Source: Trileptium ribeirensis (lineage: Eukaryota; Nematoda; Enoplea; Enoplida; Thoracostomopsidae). From it: a stretch of 64,000 nt of DNA. The notes beneath the pieces are model-generated. The model did not search any database and was not told the origin of the DNA. It was given only the letters and a program-made list of their open reading frames with translations. The number at the start of each line of letters is the position of its first letter. Positions within the stretch are counted from its first letter, which is position 1. The translations under genes were made by a program, and so were the position numbers. The stretch is from positions 36,204-100,203 of the forward strand of contig JASANE010018365.1 in the NCBI GenBank assembly GCA_030248225.1, in the 5' to 3' direction. This document shows positions 11,663 through 23,287 of this stretch, one piece after another.

Positions 11663-12956
11663 CAGGATGTTTCAGAAGTAACTACCCACTGTTTGATGCT
11701 AACTATCGGTTGACTGGGCAGAGGTAGCTCGCAATTTTTTGTATTATAGACAAGTATTAAAAGTTTACATACATTACGAAGAGAGATCTCAGAACAGCTC
11801 CGTCTGTGCACCGCCAAGCTGAATGCATTTTTCCAGTCGGGATGGTACAGATCGGCAAACTTTGGCGCATAAGTCCACTGGAATTCTGGAAAACGCTGAT
11901 TTTATTCTGTCCATCAATTCTTGAGGGTCCTTTGCCCTACTTTCATAAACATCTTCTTTCAGAACACCCCAAAGAAAGAAGTCAGGCGGAGTTAAGTCTA
12001 ATGACCTAGCTGGCCACTCGATGGCACCTCTGCGGCCGATCCTTCGATTCGGAACCTTTCGTCCAGCCAAGTGCGGACTTCGGTAGCGTAGTGAGCTGGT
12101 GCTCCGTCATGCATGAAAACAAGGTCCTTGGTTGCGATTTGCGGGTAGACATTCACAGATAAAAGTTCCAAATAGCTGGTTTTATTGACATTTCCGTCAA
12201 AAAAGAATGGACCAACGATGCCTTGTGAACAAATTCCGGCCCAGACACAGACTCCAGGGGCGTTGACCTATTTGTTAATCGTGACATGTGGATTGTCTTC
12301 AAACCAATAAACACAATTATGGCGATTAACATGACCATTGAGCTTGAAAACCGCCTCGTCGGTCCACAAAATGCGATCAAGGTCCAACGCACTGCTTTCA
12401 ACTATGTCCGTAAATGTCTGACAAAACTGGACTCTGCGATCGAAATCATCATCAGAGAGTCCACGGATAAGACGCGGCCGAAAGCCCTTCAAGTTAAGCT
12501 CCTTGTAAAGGCGCCAAACGGAAGTATGAGGAATACCCAGCTGGAGGGAAGCCCTTCGAGTTGACGTCTGGGGGCTCCTGGATACCGCAGCGCTTAATGA
12601 AGCTTTCTGGTTCCCACTTGTGGCAAACTTTGGACGACCCGGCCTCAGCCGTTCCGCTACACTGCCAGTGTCCTCGAATCGGGAAATAATATCAGCCATC
12701 GTCTTGCGAGTAGGAGGTATTGAGTCGAAATGATTTTTCCTCTGGCGTGAGACTTCGGCATAATTTCCGTATTTATAGTAAAGTTTTACGACACAGATTT
12801 TTTCAGGCAGAGATCGTCGTGGGGAATCCATGGTATAAACAGTATATATTTATAATAACCTTAAATATTAAAAACAGCGATAAACAACCATTGCGAAATA
12901 TTACGCCAGAAGATATTGATTGACAAAGTGTGGGTATTTACTTCTGAAACACCTTG
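11663..12956 (-). mobile_element. Mariner-type DNA transposon, near-complete
   Basis: The element is 1,294 bp, flanked by TA at 11,661-11,662 and 12,957-12,958, which is the target duplication expected for Tc1/mariner transposons. The terminal inverted repeats are about 30 bp. The left end contains GTTTCAGAAGTAACTACCCAC, and the right end on the other strand contains GTTTCAGAAGTAAATACCCAC, one mismatch over this core. The transposase is on the minus strand and fills most of the interior. Both ends and the target site are intact, so the copy may be fairly young or still mobilisable by a related transposase, although its own transposase is broken. A MITE lies 39 bp beyond its right end. Confidence 0.92.
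11789..12831 (-). pseudogene. Mariner transposase, one nonsense codon and one frameshift
   Basis: The frame starts at the ATG 12,829-12,831 with an N-terminal helix-turn-helix DNA-binding half (GRPKF linker near residue 64; second helix region near LGIPHTSVWRLYKEL). The first catalytic Asp is in ILWTDEAVF. A TAG at 12,268-12,270 interrupts it, but the same frame then continues through WAGICSQGIVGPFFFDG and the second catalytic motif FMHDGAPAHY. Near 12,055-12,060 a one-base deletion shifts the frame. The rest (IEWPARSLDLTPPDFFLWG) carries the third Asp. Second-to-third Asp spacing counts to 41 residues, so this is a DD41D-type member of the Tc1/mariner superfamily. The normal enzyme cuts and pastes the element at TA sites. 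With only two lesions, decay is recent. Confidence 0.92.
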
Positions 12957-12995
12957 TACATTTCTGTGCAGTAATACTACCATATCTTGTACTAA

Positions 12996-13570
12996 TGCAT
13001 CATTTACAATAAGATGCGTGCGCATGGTCCTAATTATGTCACGCGTCCAAATGGGCTAGCTACTATGTAACGCACACAGTCCAGCTCGACTATTACAATT
13101 TTAAATAGACTAGCTAAGCTATGCATTTGTTATCGAGTGTTGAGCCGGACTGTGCTTTTGTCACGAGGCGTTCAGCTGAGCCCTATAACTTAAGCCAGAT
13201 ACTATTTAGTCCGCGAACATTATGTTTTACTATACGTATTTAAATATTGCCACAAAGCGGCATACAGCTTAAAACGTTAATTGTATATATTAAAACTAAT
13301 ATATAACTTAGAATTAGTGTGATAATACTATAGAAAAAATGCTGTTACACTAAGCACATTACTAAATAAGATTTCTCAATTGACAGTTCAGCCCTATGCT
13401 CCGTTTGTCACGCGGTGCCTAGCTAAGCTCCCTGTTTGTCACATTAAGGCTAACTAAGCTATAAAAATGTACCATAATAGTCCAGCTAAGCTATAGTTCA
13501 CCCGAACTAATTGAGTTGGACGCATGACATAATTTGGACCTGGTGCTCGCATCTTATCGTAAATGATGCA
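12996..13570. mobile_element. MITE with TAA target duplication (PIF/Harbinger-like)
   Basis: The ends read TGCATCATTTACAATAAGAT (12,996) and, on the other strand, TGCATCATTTACGATAAGAT (13,570), with one mismatch. Both ends are flanked by TAA (12,993-12,995 and 13,571-13,573). Three-base TWA duplications are characteristic of PIF/Harbinger elements. The 575-bp interior has no transposase but carries several dispersed AGCTAAGCT-type subrepeats near 13,110-13,500. The ends match those of the 1.2 kb element at 29,831-31,040. Confidence 0.85.
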
Positions 13571-13644
13571 TAAATAAATTGACATGAGTCACATATTTTG
13601 TGTTTTACTTTATAAAATTTGACAAACTATATGAAAATGCTTAC

Positions 13645-13821
13645 GTTTGCAAACGGGTGCCGCAGTATCAAAACTGGCATCTGATTGACACGTGAGCACT
13701 GGACTTCCTACAAGGGAGTGTGTTGCAGCGCAAGTATAAGTTACTGTCTCTCCGTCAACTAAAGGATTCGACGATTGAACATAAGTTGCGTTGCCGATAG
13801 TCGGTATTGTCGAACATATTT
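13645..13821 (-). CDS. CCP/sushi exon 7 of a multi-CCP gene
   Basis: The 177-bp exon has acceptor TTTCTAG before 13,821 and donor GTAAGC after 13,645, and both introns are phase 1. It encodes one complement-control-protein module with the four expected cysteines (ICSTIPT; VTYTCAATHSLVG; VLTCQSD; APVCK). The tryptophan usual before Cys4 is replaced by an FDT segment. CCP modules are extracellular beta-sandwiches that mediate protein binding. This is the last exon of the gene that I recognise, so the 3' end may lie below 13.6 kb among transposons or be lost. Confidence 0.88.
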
Positions 13822-14977
13822 CTAGAAATACAAAATATTATAGTACAGGTAACAAATTTGCACTAAGAACTGCTTTAATGTATTTTTCAAAATTAATATG
13901 CATGACACTAAATAGGGCAGTTGGTCAATAAAAAATACCGAGAAACCTGTATATGATTGGATGTTGGCTTAATGTGCAGCAGTCGGTTAAAATACTGTGA
14001 TTTTATCGTTATACATGACACAAGTTTACCATTATGTATGTGTTAACTCAATTTAAAGAAGTTATAGGAGTGAGAAATTTATTCGCCTATTTCATTCAAT
14101 AAACATATTTCTTACACCGTGCCGTCATATTATTTAGATAACAATGAGTTTAATAGGTTGTCGGTTGGAAATCTTGAGAGTGAATAAAACCATTAGCAAC
14201 CTAAAATTGCAGTCAGCGCATTCCCATAACGACACAGTATAAAATTTCTGGCACGATGGAAGCAGTTAAATCCATTTCAATAATCTATAGATAAAAAAGC
14301 TAAATATAGCTATCGGGTACTCGTTCGCCTTTTCCTTGTTGAAAGATACAGGTAATACGACGGTTCTACCATGAACCCACTAGGACTGTAAAAATATAAG
14401 GTCAAATCTTAGTAAAGACATGATTTTGCTATGATGCAAGGTATGATTTTGCTATGATATGCTACAATCATTTTGCTATGGTATGATACAAGGTATGGTT
14501 TTGCTATGACAAGTATATGATTTTACTATGATTTTGCTATGATACAATGTCAAATTTTAGCAAAGACATGATTTTGCTATGATGTCAGATATAAAATAGA
14601 TAGATTGTTGCTCTAAACATATTGGTTCACAGAGTTTCTCGTTTTAACCAATATTTTCTAGTGGATTCCGATAGAGTATTTTGTCTATTACGTCATGTTG
14701 CATACAATTGTAAATCTAAACATTTACTTGATATGATACAAGGTATGATTTTGCTATGACAAGTATATGATTTTACTATGATTTTGCTATGATACAATGT
14801 CAAATTTTAGCAAAGACATGATTTTGCTATGATGTCAGATATAAAATAGATAGATTGTTGCTCTAAACATATTGGTTCACAGAGTTTCTAGTTTTAACCA
14901 TTATTTTCTAGTGGATTCCGATAGAGTACTTTGTCTATTACGTCATGTTGCATACAATTGTAAAGCTAAACATTTAC
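13822..14977 (-). other. Intron between CCP exons, containing repeats
   Basis: The intron lies between the exons ending at 14,978 and starting at 13,821. It holds a cluster of ATTTTGCTATGAT-type short repeats (14,417-14,600) and the 250-bp duplication annotated separately. Nothing else was recognised. Confidence 0.75.
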
Positions 14978-14979
14978 TT
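14481..14979. repeat. 250-bp tandem duplication abutting a splice donor
   Basis: Two near-identical blocks (about 14,481-14,729 and 14,731-14,979) share, in order, GATACAAGGTATG, ATTTTGCTATGAT arrays, GATTGTTGCTCTAAACATAT and CATTTACTT. Matching landmarks are exactly 250 bp apart. The right block ends at the donor of the CCP exon at 14,978, so the left block ends with a duplicated donor-like sequence without the exon. The interior also contains AT-rich TTTTGCTATGA microrepeats. Confidence 0.85.
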
Positions 14980-15154
14980 TTACAAAGTGGCGCAGCTACA
15001 TCGTAAGCTCCAGAAAGTTGACACGTTTGAGTAGCAGATCCGTACATGACTGACGTGGCGTCACATGTAAATGTTATAGTCACTGGATTTATTATTGGTG
15101 AACCTGACGCATTATATGCACCGTTTGCTGGCGCAACGGGTGTTGGGCATATTT
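14978..15154 (-). CDS. CCP/sushi exon 6 of the multi-CCP gene
   Basis: The 177-bp exon runs from acceptor ATTACAG to donor GTAAATG, phase 1 on both sides. The module starts EICPTPVAPANGAY and has cysteines in VTITFTCDATS, ATQTCQLSGAY and APLCK. As in its neighbours, a tyrosine (GAYDV) stands where the canonical tryptophan would be. The identical length and phase of three exons suggest duplication within the gene. The donor lies at the end of a tandem duplication of intron sequence. Confidence 0.9.
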
Positions 15155-18100
15155 CTGTAATATTAATCTGTAATTTCGAATCACTGACGCATGATATGTA
15201 TATCCATTCAAGTTTTTTGGTTCTAGAATCTGGCCAAGTATGGCCATTTGAATATTCATAGATATAGAAATGTGTTTTATTTCCAAGGTTGCTTGGGCTA
15301 TCGTTTTATTTCAAAATATTCAATAAATGCTTGCACTTGCTATGTGAAGGACTTAAAATCGTTATTATTTGAAAACTGTGTGACTATTTCCGCTGTGTGA
15401 CACTCTTATACATTCTGTTTTGTCGTATTGCCATTTATCTAGGCAAGTCGGTGTGGATTAATGTCGTATGCTTTTACGAATATGAATAAATTTTCAAGCA
15501 TAAATTTAAGGCATAATTTTATTCAATAGTTACCTAAATACCATTGAGCGCATAAAAATAAACCCTCATTAAACCCGAAATTATTGATTTTTCATTCTCA
15601 TATAGAATCAAAAACCCGAAATTATTGATATTTTCAAGTGTCGATAATAGTAGCCTCTGCTGAAGAGTGTAACATTCTGCAGCAGGAGTCACTAACATCG
15701 ACTCTTGATAGTAATGTACCTATTGCGCTTAGTTTCAATCTGCTCAATAGCGCTGACACTGACTACTTCGAATAATATATTTTGTTAGCCTCAAAGAACA
15801 ACAATAATTTGCAGTTTTTGCACTATCAACTTGAAATATTTACACTCGTAAGAGAAGTACGATACGCAACAAAGCCGCAACTCAAATCGTACAACTTTAT
15901 TAAGGTTCGGTATACATTGTGAGAGACAATAACGCACACAATGATGTTTAGTCAAATAAGTCAGTTTACTGTTGCGCAAGACGTGATGAAGAATGTGTTG
16001 GTTCTTTAAACGGATCTAAGAATGCGTCAGTTAATAAGATTTTTAGATAATTATGCGGCTCCGAAGAATATGGCGATTAGTAATATTGTGAAGCACGATA
16101 CTGCACGCGCACGTATGAAACCACAATAGATGCTGCAACTTTTGAATAACATGCAACGCTTACCATATCCTGTAAACCATGCTAATATTAAAAACTTCTA
16201 AACTTAATAATTTAGCCGTCGAAGGAGTCCATTATTATGGCAATCCTTTGCTTTTCCAAGTTTTTTGCCGCACGCCACTTATAATTTCTTATAGAGCAGC
16301 AAGAACGCGTTAGTAAACCACAAAACTCTGATGCTGGATAATTGTTCAATGAAGAGTCAGCTTGTAATCCACAGCATAACAGATGTTTTACCCATGAGAT
16401 GAAATAAAATAAGCTATAAAGTGATGTAGAAAGTTTTATTAAAACCAATTTCGTCACTATGTATCACAAAAAAAGTGTGTAAAAATGGATAGGAATCAAA
16501 AGATGGATTTTAAAAAGCTAAACGAAAACTGTTCCTAAACCCAGGATTGGTAACATTTCATGAAATTTACGTCCTATTTGGAGAATTGTTATACAACCTT
16601 TCAGTTACAGCTAGATATTTTACTATTATCCTTGTGGCATTAGTGTCCCAACTGGTATATTTGCGATCAGAACTACAGGAGCATGGACCTTGATTTACTA
16701 CCGCAGTGCCCCCAGGGGTTGACAGCTGTATATGGAAATCGCACAATGGGTGTTATGCAACTCACAAATATTGTCAAGGTATATATACATGTATTAATAT
16801 TTCTTACTTTACATTTGCGATCTCAAACCCGATTTAGTAACTGTCAAATAACCTGTTAAGTGCGCAACTACCAACTAATTTGCATATACATATTATCTGT
16901 TGCAATACTGTATTTAACCAGGCAACGCAAATACGCCGTAATTGGTGTATCATACGCGACTCAACTTAGAGTGGCCCCGCTAACCATCCTATTTTGCGAT
17001 TCCCGATGTCGAATCCACATCCATTGTTACGGAACAAATAGGATATTCGATTTGATTAACTGCTAGGGCAAACTTAAAGGTTTTCATTCGGGTTGTGACA
17101 ATTCCGTAATATTTCACAGCGTCGAAATAAAATTTGGCTCTGTTCGCGAACAAATTTAATGTAACTGTTACGTTATCAATGGGACGATCATATTATTTAT
17201 CAATTACTGTTCGGGAACAAGCCCCTTCATATTACAAATCCGACAAAATTCTGTTCGCGAACATATTTGATATTCGCGAACAAAAAGTATTTTCTGACCG
17301 ATAAGAAAATGCAGGGCCGCCGCTAGGATGAGAGGGCCCCCCAGCAGGCTGCGAGGCCCCCAGCAGGCTGCTAGCCCCCCCCCCCCCCACCCCCCCAGCA
17401 GGCTGCGAGGCCCCCCCAGCAGGCTGCGAGGCCCCTATCACATTTCTTAACTATAACACCGGAATATAACAAGGGGCCCCAAGGCCTCTACTAGTTTATT
17501 TCACACCAAATGCTATACATTAGTTGCATAGACGCTGACCTAAATAAATTTTCGTGTATGTCCGTAAAACAGGCGCCCAGTAAAAACTCTAACTTTGAAC
17601 CACGGAACGGTTAAACTCATACTCACGATTAGGCTTCTAAACTCTGAGGTTACCTTTGTATATCGTGTACATTTACTTTGCGAAAGGTACTTGAGGTTGT
17701 GCTGCGGCTCCCAACTTTTTCACCTTTTCTCCCAGAGGCCATGAGATGAGGCCCCTGTAAGGCGCGAGGCCCCAGCAATGGGCGAGCCCCCCCTAGGGGG
17801 GTAGGGGGGTACTAACGGCGGCTCTGAGAAAATGTTCGGTGATGAATTTTTTTACAAAAAGCAAAATAGGATGGTCGGCGGTGTCATTTTAAGTTTAGTT
17901 ACGCATCAGTATCGTTTGATCGTTAACGAGTTCATTCACTATCATCGTAAAGCATTGCCGCTTCGTCGCACCAATGCATTTTGGTGTCACTTCGTTTTGC
18001 TAAATAAAATATTGCTTACATTAGAAACTGTCTAACACGCTATGCCGCGTCATTTCACAGCTACTATCGGTTTAAACGTAAACGAATCAAACACTGATAA

Positions 18101-19027
18101 TTTACCATCTATATCTAGCCTCAAATGCAAAGTTTGCATTGACTTATCAGTGTTCGGTCGCTATATCTAATGCAAGTTAGAGCTGATTAATACCAAGTTT
18201 TCTGTGATGGCTCAGGATAAATCAGAGACATATCCAATTGAAACACAATGAACTGAACCAATGCTAATACGTGAGTGCCCCTTCCATAATCATAATGTAA
18301 TTACCCCTTAAACTTGTGTGAATGACTAAAAACTATAGTATGACCTGGTGCGATTGGCAACCCGGTGCCCTTTGTGACGACGCCCTTCTCCCAGAATTTA
18401 GAAATAGCATATACGAGAAGTCCAATGCGTACGCCCTCTCCAGGCTAGGGGTCTAACAGATGCAAATTTGAAAACATCGAACTAGTAGCTGTAGTATTTT
18501 AGGTAAGATTATGCGCTATGCACTAGGAAAAATGCGTATTTGTCAGAGGTAACTTGACTCCATACACCCCCTTCGCAAGCGGGGGAGTGTGATCCCTAAC
18601 GTCGGCTCTGGCAATGAATTATGTTAACTTACTTCATGCGCTACTGTTATATTTGTATAAGCCGCTAGCAGTATAAATACCTCTGATACATTTGTTTTAA
18701 AGAAAACAACATTAAAACACAACCTACAAATGTTAGTCACTGCGCATTGGCCGAGCTGATTGATCAGCTGGTTCAATGCACACTTTACAAACATGTATTG
18801 CTATTAAAATTTAGTGTCTTGCTACACAAGTAATATATTAATACTTTGGACATAAATATAAGTAGATTTAGTAAGGCATGAACAGATTGCTCGCAAAGGC
18901 TGACCAGCAATTCGTACTCTACCTGTTAATTAATTGCTGGACGTGACTCTCGTGCTAACTGACTATCGTCACCTAAGTTACGTTTAATCTCAAATCTTAG
19001 TCAAGGAAGATATTGTGTTGCAGTCAA
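15155..19027 (-). other. Large intron, no further exon recognised
   Basis: About 4 kb of the intron before the minisatellite holds short ORFs only. It contains a degenerate stretch with TTCGCGAACA motifs (about 17,140-17,290) resembling the MITEs at 28,593 and 59,724, and a C-rich repeat at 17,320-17,440. No CCP-like exon was seen. Confidence 0.55.
17320..17445. repeat. C-rich minisatellite (CCCAGCAGGCTGCGAGGCC units)
   Basis: The unit CCCAGCAGGCTGCGAGGCC occurs about four times, partly degenerate, with a run of C residues between copies. On the minus strand it is G-rich with several runs of four or more G, so quadruplex formation is possible. The minus-strand frame reads as repeated ASQPAGG, which I take as a by-product and not a gene. 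A related C/G-rich patch lies at 17,785-17,815. Confidence 0.7.
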
Positions 19028-20050
19028 ATGTTTTAAATTAAAAAATTTATAAAACAACAAATAAAAAAACAACTGCAAATGTATATATCGATTTTTTATT
19101 ACTGAAGCAATTTGGGGGGCCAACATCATAAGATCCGCTTGATAAACAGGTGCCTGACGCAGTCCCAAACAATTTATAAAACAACAAATAGAAAACAACT
19201 GCAAATGTATATATCGATTTTTTATTACTGAGGCAATTTGGGGGGCCAACATCATAAGATCCGCTTGATAAACAGGTGCCTGACGCAGTCCCAAACAATT
19301 TAGAAAACAACAAATAGAAAACAACTGCAAATGTATATATCGATTTTTTATTACTGAGGTAATTTGGGGGGCCAACATCATAAGATCCGGTTGATAAACA
19401 GGTGCCTGACGCAGTCCCAAACAATGTATAAAACAACAAATAGAAAACAACTGCAAATGTATATATCGATTTTTTATTACTGAGGCAATTTGGGGGGCCA
19501 ACATCATAAGATCCGCTTGATAAACAGGTGCCTGACGCAGTCCCAAACAATTTATAAAACAACAAATAGAAAACAACTACAATTGTATATATCGATTTTT
19601 TATTACTGAGGCAATTTGGGGGGCCAACATCATAAGATCCGCTTGATAAACAGGTGCCTGACGCAGTCCCAAATAATTTATAAAACAACAAATAGAAAAC
19701 AACTGCAAATGTATATATCGATTTTTTATTACTGAGGCAATTTGGGGGGCCAACATCATAAGATCCGCTTGATAAACAGGTGCCTGACGCAGTCCCAAAC
19801 AATTTATAAAACAACAAATAGAAAACAACTACAATTGTATATATCGATTTTTTATTACTGTAGCAATTTGGGGGGCCAACATCATAAGATCCGCCTGATA
19901 AACAGGTGCCTGACGCAGTCCCAAACAATTTATAAAACAACAAATAGAAAACAACTGCAAATGTATATATCGATTTTTTATTACTGAGGCAATTTGGGGG
20001 GCCAACATCATAAGATCCGCTTGATAAACAGGTGCCTGACGCAGTCCCGA
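19028..20050 (-). repeat. 126-bp x 8 minisatellite built from half a CCP exon plus its intron start
   Basis: The phrase GGCAATTTGGGGGGCC or a close variant recurs with starts at 19,107, 19,233, 19,359, 19,485, 19,611, 19,737, 19,863 and 19,989, exactly 126 bp apart. On the minus strand each unit contains the C-terminal part of the CCP module (GTASGTCLSSGSYDVGPPNC), the splice donor GTAATA, and ~70 bp of intron. As 126 is a multiple of three and no stop occurs, a minus-strand frame stays open from 20,174 to 19,047 (375 codons). Units are nearly identical; one has lost the last Cys (PNYLS). The array appears to be recently expanded. Whether the copies are spliced, skipped or read through is unknown. 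Confidence 0.93.
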
Positions 20051-20161
20051 CCAGGCTGTAACCAGAGTTACATGTATACGTCACCGTTGTTCCGTCGTAT
20101 ATTGGACTTGCTGACGCGGTCCAACCTCCATTGGCGATACTTGCAGGATTCGTACATATTT
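19985..20161 (-). CDS. CCP/sushi exon 5 of the multi-CCP gene
   Basis: The 177-bp exon runs from acceptor CTTTACAG to donor GTAATA, phase 1 on both sides. It encodes EICTNPASIANGG, the second Cys in VTYTCNSGYSLVG, the third in ASGTCLSSGSY and the fourth in PPNC. Its 3' half and donor form the first unit of the 126-bp array downstream, so several donor copies compete with the authentic one. The GTAATA donor is weaker than the GTAAGT consensus. Confidence 0.9.
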
Positions 20162-20811
20162 CTGTAAAGCACAATTTTACTCATTACACAAATATAAGCA
20201 GTTATTATAGATTTATTATAAATTAATATATATTTTTAACATGAATATATAATAAAACAGCTTATCAGCATTTATGTTCATAATACAAACGTTTACGATA
20301 TAGATGGAAGTAAACGAACTTATAAAACGGCTTTGAACTGGTTTTGTAATACGGTCAATTGGATAAAATTACTTTGATAATCAATTGAGCCGCATTCACA
20401 TTGCATCCGACCTCATAGAATACGACACTCCGTTTGATCTAGTTCCAACCCGATTCATGCTCACGTCCATGCATCAGATCCCATGAGATACGATACGGTG
20501 AAATAATGCGCCTTCCAATTAGTCTCTATGATGCTTGTATATTTTCACAAAGCATCATCTCATTTCTGATAAAATTGTATGTGTGCTATGCAGACAAATT
20601 GTACAGAAATGGTTCGGTTCGGACGCAGTGTGAACGCGACTTAATTTGATCGACTGTAACAGGCGAAACGGGCGCTAAAGTTGGAAATTAAATCCAAAAT
20701 GAAGCCCAGGCAAATTAGCAGCAGGGGTTTTCAGCAGTTGACCGAAATAACATTCGAGAAACTGAATTTAATTACTGAAACTTTAAAATATAAAATCAAA
20801 ATCACGATTAC
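20162..20811 (-). other. Intron between CCP exons 4 and 5
   Basis: This is 650 bp of AT-rich sequence between an acceptor and a donor of matching phase. No repeats or other features were recognised. Confidence 0.75.
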
Positions 20812-20991
20812 TTTTACACGATCCTGGAGATGGACTGTAGCCTCCTGCCGAGTTACAAGTAACGACCGAAGTTCCGTCCAAGTAGTAACCTGCGTTACAG
20901 GAATACGTTACTGTTTTTCCGTCGTACATTGGGTTGGATTGCTTTACGTAGCTGCCGTTCCCAATCGAAGTTGGTTCAGATGAACAGATTT
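20812..20991 (-). CDS. CCP/sushi exon 4 of the multi-CCP gene
   Basis: The 180-bp exon runs from acceptor CTTTCAG to donor GTAATCG, phase 1 on both sides. The module reads EICSSEPTSIGNGSY, then VTYSCNAGYYLDG, VVTCNSAGGY and GSCK, giving four cysteines in CCP spacing. The NGSY and YDGKTVTYSC stretches are closely similar to the next exon downstream, which supports tandem duplication within the gene. Confidence 0.92.
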
Positions 20992-23287
20992 CTGAAAGAA
21001 AAAAAATATGCGAAATGAATTAAAATATATATAATCCAAAAATTTTTGCTATTTGGCTACATATTAAACATGAACGAAAACTTAGCACGCGTATAGTAAA
21101 AGATAGTTAGAGAGACTTAAACCAAAAACATTTTTTTCGGAAATCTACCGCGTATTTTACATCTGTACAGTTGATAATGTGCGATCATAGGTTTTGCACT
21201 AAAATTCCCAGCGTTGCATACGGTGCTGCCGTGTCTCTGTATTTCCACTAAATAAACTGTTGTGAAGGCAGTAGCGTGCGTAATATTTATAGTAACATAA
21301 TGGTAATTAAGTAAAGATACTTAAAACTTCAATGTATTTTTAACACCTGGTAATGTTCATTCGGGCTACGGCGCATCACGAAGTCAAACACCTAGGCACC
21401 ACCAAAACCCCACCCTCCCCCGACAACCACGCCCTTGCCCACCGACAGGTTTACCCCCCTACCGAGGGCCCGAGTACAACCTTGGGCTTCGGACCCCTGT
21501 CCATACATGAGTGGAAACCATACGTCAAATTGTCTGTACCCAGGGACAGTAACGGCTAACTATATTACAAGTCAATTATAGAACAACCATCTGTGCGTTC
21601 AAGGACTTCAGTTGTTTTGGGTGGACGTTCACGTCAGGCTACACGGCTACGCTACATCCATTACTTTAACGGCTAAGTGAACCAGTCTTCTTGTGCTAGG
21701 ATTCGTTTCGTAAACTAATTAGTAGTAGTTTACTTCAGAACAAAGCCAATTAACAACAAATTTTTAGATATACTTGACGCCTTTAGAAATTGTTACGTTT
21801 TTTTCTTTGCTTGCTGAAATGGTCACAGATAAGTTCAGCATGATTTGGAATGTAAATTTGTACACCTTAAGAAAAAGTGTAGGCTAACAAGTATTTTGTA
21901 TTTGATCCTGTCGTCTGGCGCCTTTGATAGCTACCGAATACGTGTATTTTTTCATTTTTTCAATTTTAGTTTTTCTACTGCCATACGTTGTTTCCTTTAG
22001 TGCAGTTGTATGAAATCTGACAAGTTCGAAAAATTCTTTGTATCAAAGCACTTATTATATTTAAAAATTCGTTTTAATATTTTTTTTTACATTCCTTCAT
22101 TACTGTTGTCTTAATAATATCACGGATTTCGGGAACAATCGATTTTAAGATAGCTTGCAAGTGTAAAAACACTGTTATTACTTTTGCTGTAGATGATTGA
22201 TCAACAACAACAATTGACATTTCTACATTTACAATATTCCGTTCTTTGTTCTTGCCGCCTTTGCAAAAATTGGTGCCGAAACCACCCGGCTCTAATTACA
22301 TATTTTTCTAAAACGAAGTTTTCAACACTACAAATTCAACGTCATGAGCATTGCACGATGTAGGAATCAAATAGATGATAAAAAGAGGAGTCATTCAAAT
22401 AATAACAAAAACTTTGAAACAAAGTATTATATGCCTAAAAGTGTTATAAGCCTAAATGCATAACTGTATACATTGCATCATACAATGTTGTTTCAAATTT
22501 TACAGTTTGTTGTGAAAGATGAAACGTTATAGTGAAATTCAAAACAGTTGCCCGCTCGACGACTACATTCCATAAGCTATTCTGATATCCGTTAGGCCAC
22601 GGAACACAAAAAATCAAAAAAATACCCTATCTATTGAACACTTAACGAAATCGGCTATGTAATAATTTATCACTTCAAAGTAAACACTTTGTTTGTTGTT
22701 TTGCACATTCAGTATATTCTGTTTGACTGGCTTGCGTCACAGCTGTTGGACTTCGCCAACGAATTGTATCACAATAGTTTTATTTAGACTGATTCAGACA
22801 TTTGCATCTGCGGTCCTGAATAAGCACGCAAAACCCCATCCCTTTTCAGTCTGGATTTGAGTAGATCATCAACTCTAGTGATTTAAAAATGATTGCGTTG
22901 ATTTCATAGATGTTTATACTGATAGAGCATACATGCCATCTTTACAGGGGTTCTGGGGCCTATCGCCTGAGACGTCTAATCCCACTCCCTCGAGACCATG
23001 GTTTACCCCTTATCCGTATCCCCATATCCATAGCTCACCCCCGCTACAATAGTACCGTTAAAATATCGTATACATTGTATTATAAGCGACTGTTTCACTA
23101 ACAGTTAAGAACCCTAATTCTGCAATAGGTAGTCATGCGGATTTGGATTACATTCTAGCTATTCTACTATAACAAAACTAAATCCCAATAAAAAAATAAA
23201 AAGAAAAAATAAAAATATAATGAAAAATAGCCTTTTTAATAAAAAATGAATTAATTTAGTTTTAAAACAGATATAAACTTCGCTAAC
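20992..23287 (-). other. Intron between CCP exons 3 and 4
   Basis: About 2.3 kb. It contains a C/G-rich patch at about 21,355-21,560 and another near 22,935-23,050, which differ from the surrounding AT-rich sequence and may be transposon remnants. No coding similarity was seen. Confidence 0.6.

Noticed and set aside
17232..17441. ORF with ASQPAGG repeats as a structural protein
   Set aside because: It is the translation of a C-rich minisatellite with no start context or flanking coding signal.
19001..19576. Long minus-strand ORF in a second frame with repeated MFSICCF...LGLRQAPVYQ units
   Set aside because: It is the other reading frame of the 126-bp array; any frame stays open when the period is a multiple of three, and this frame destroys the CCP motifs.
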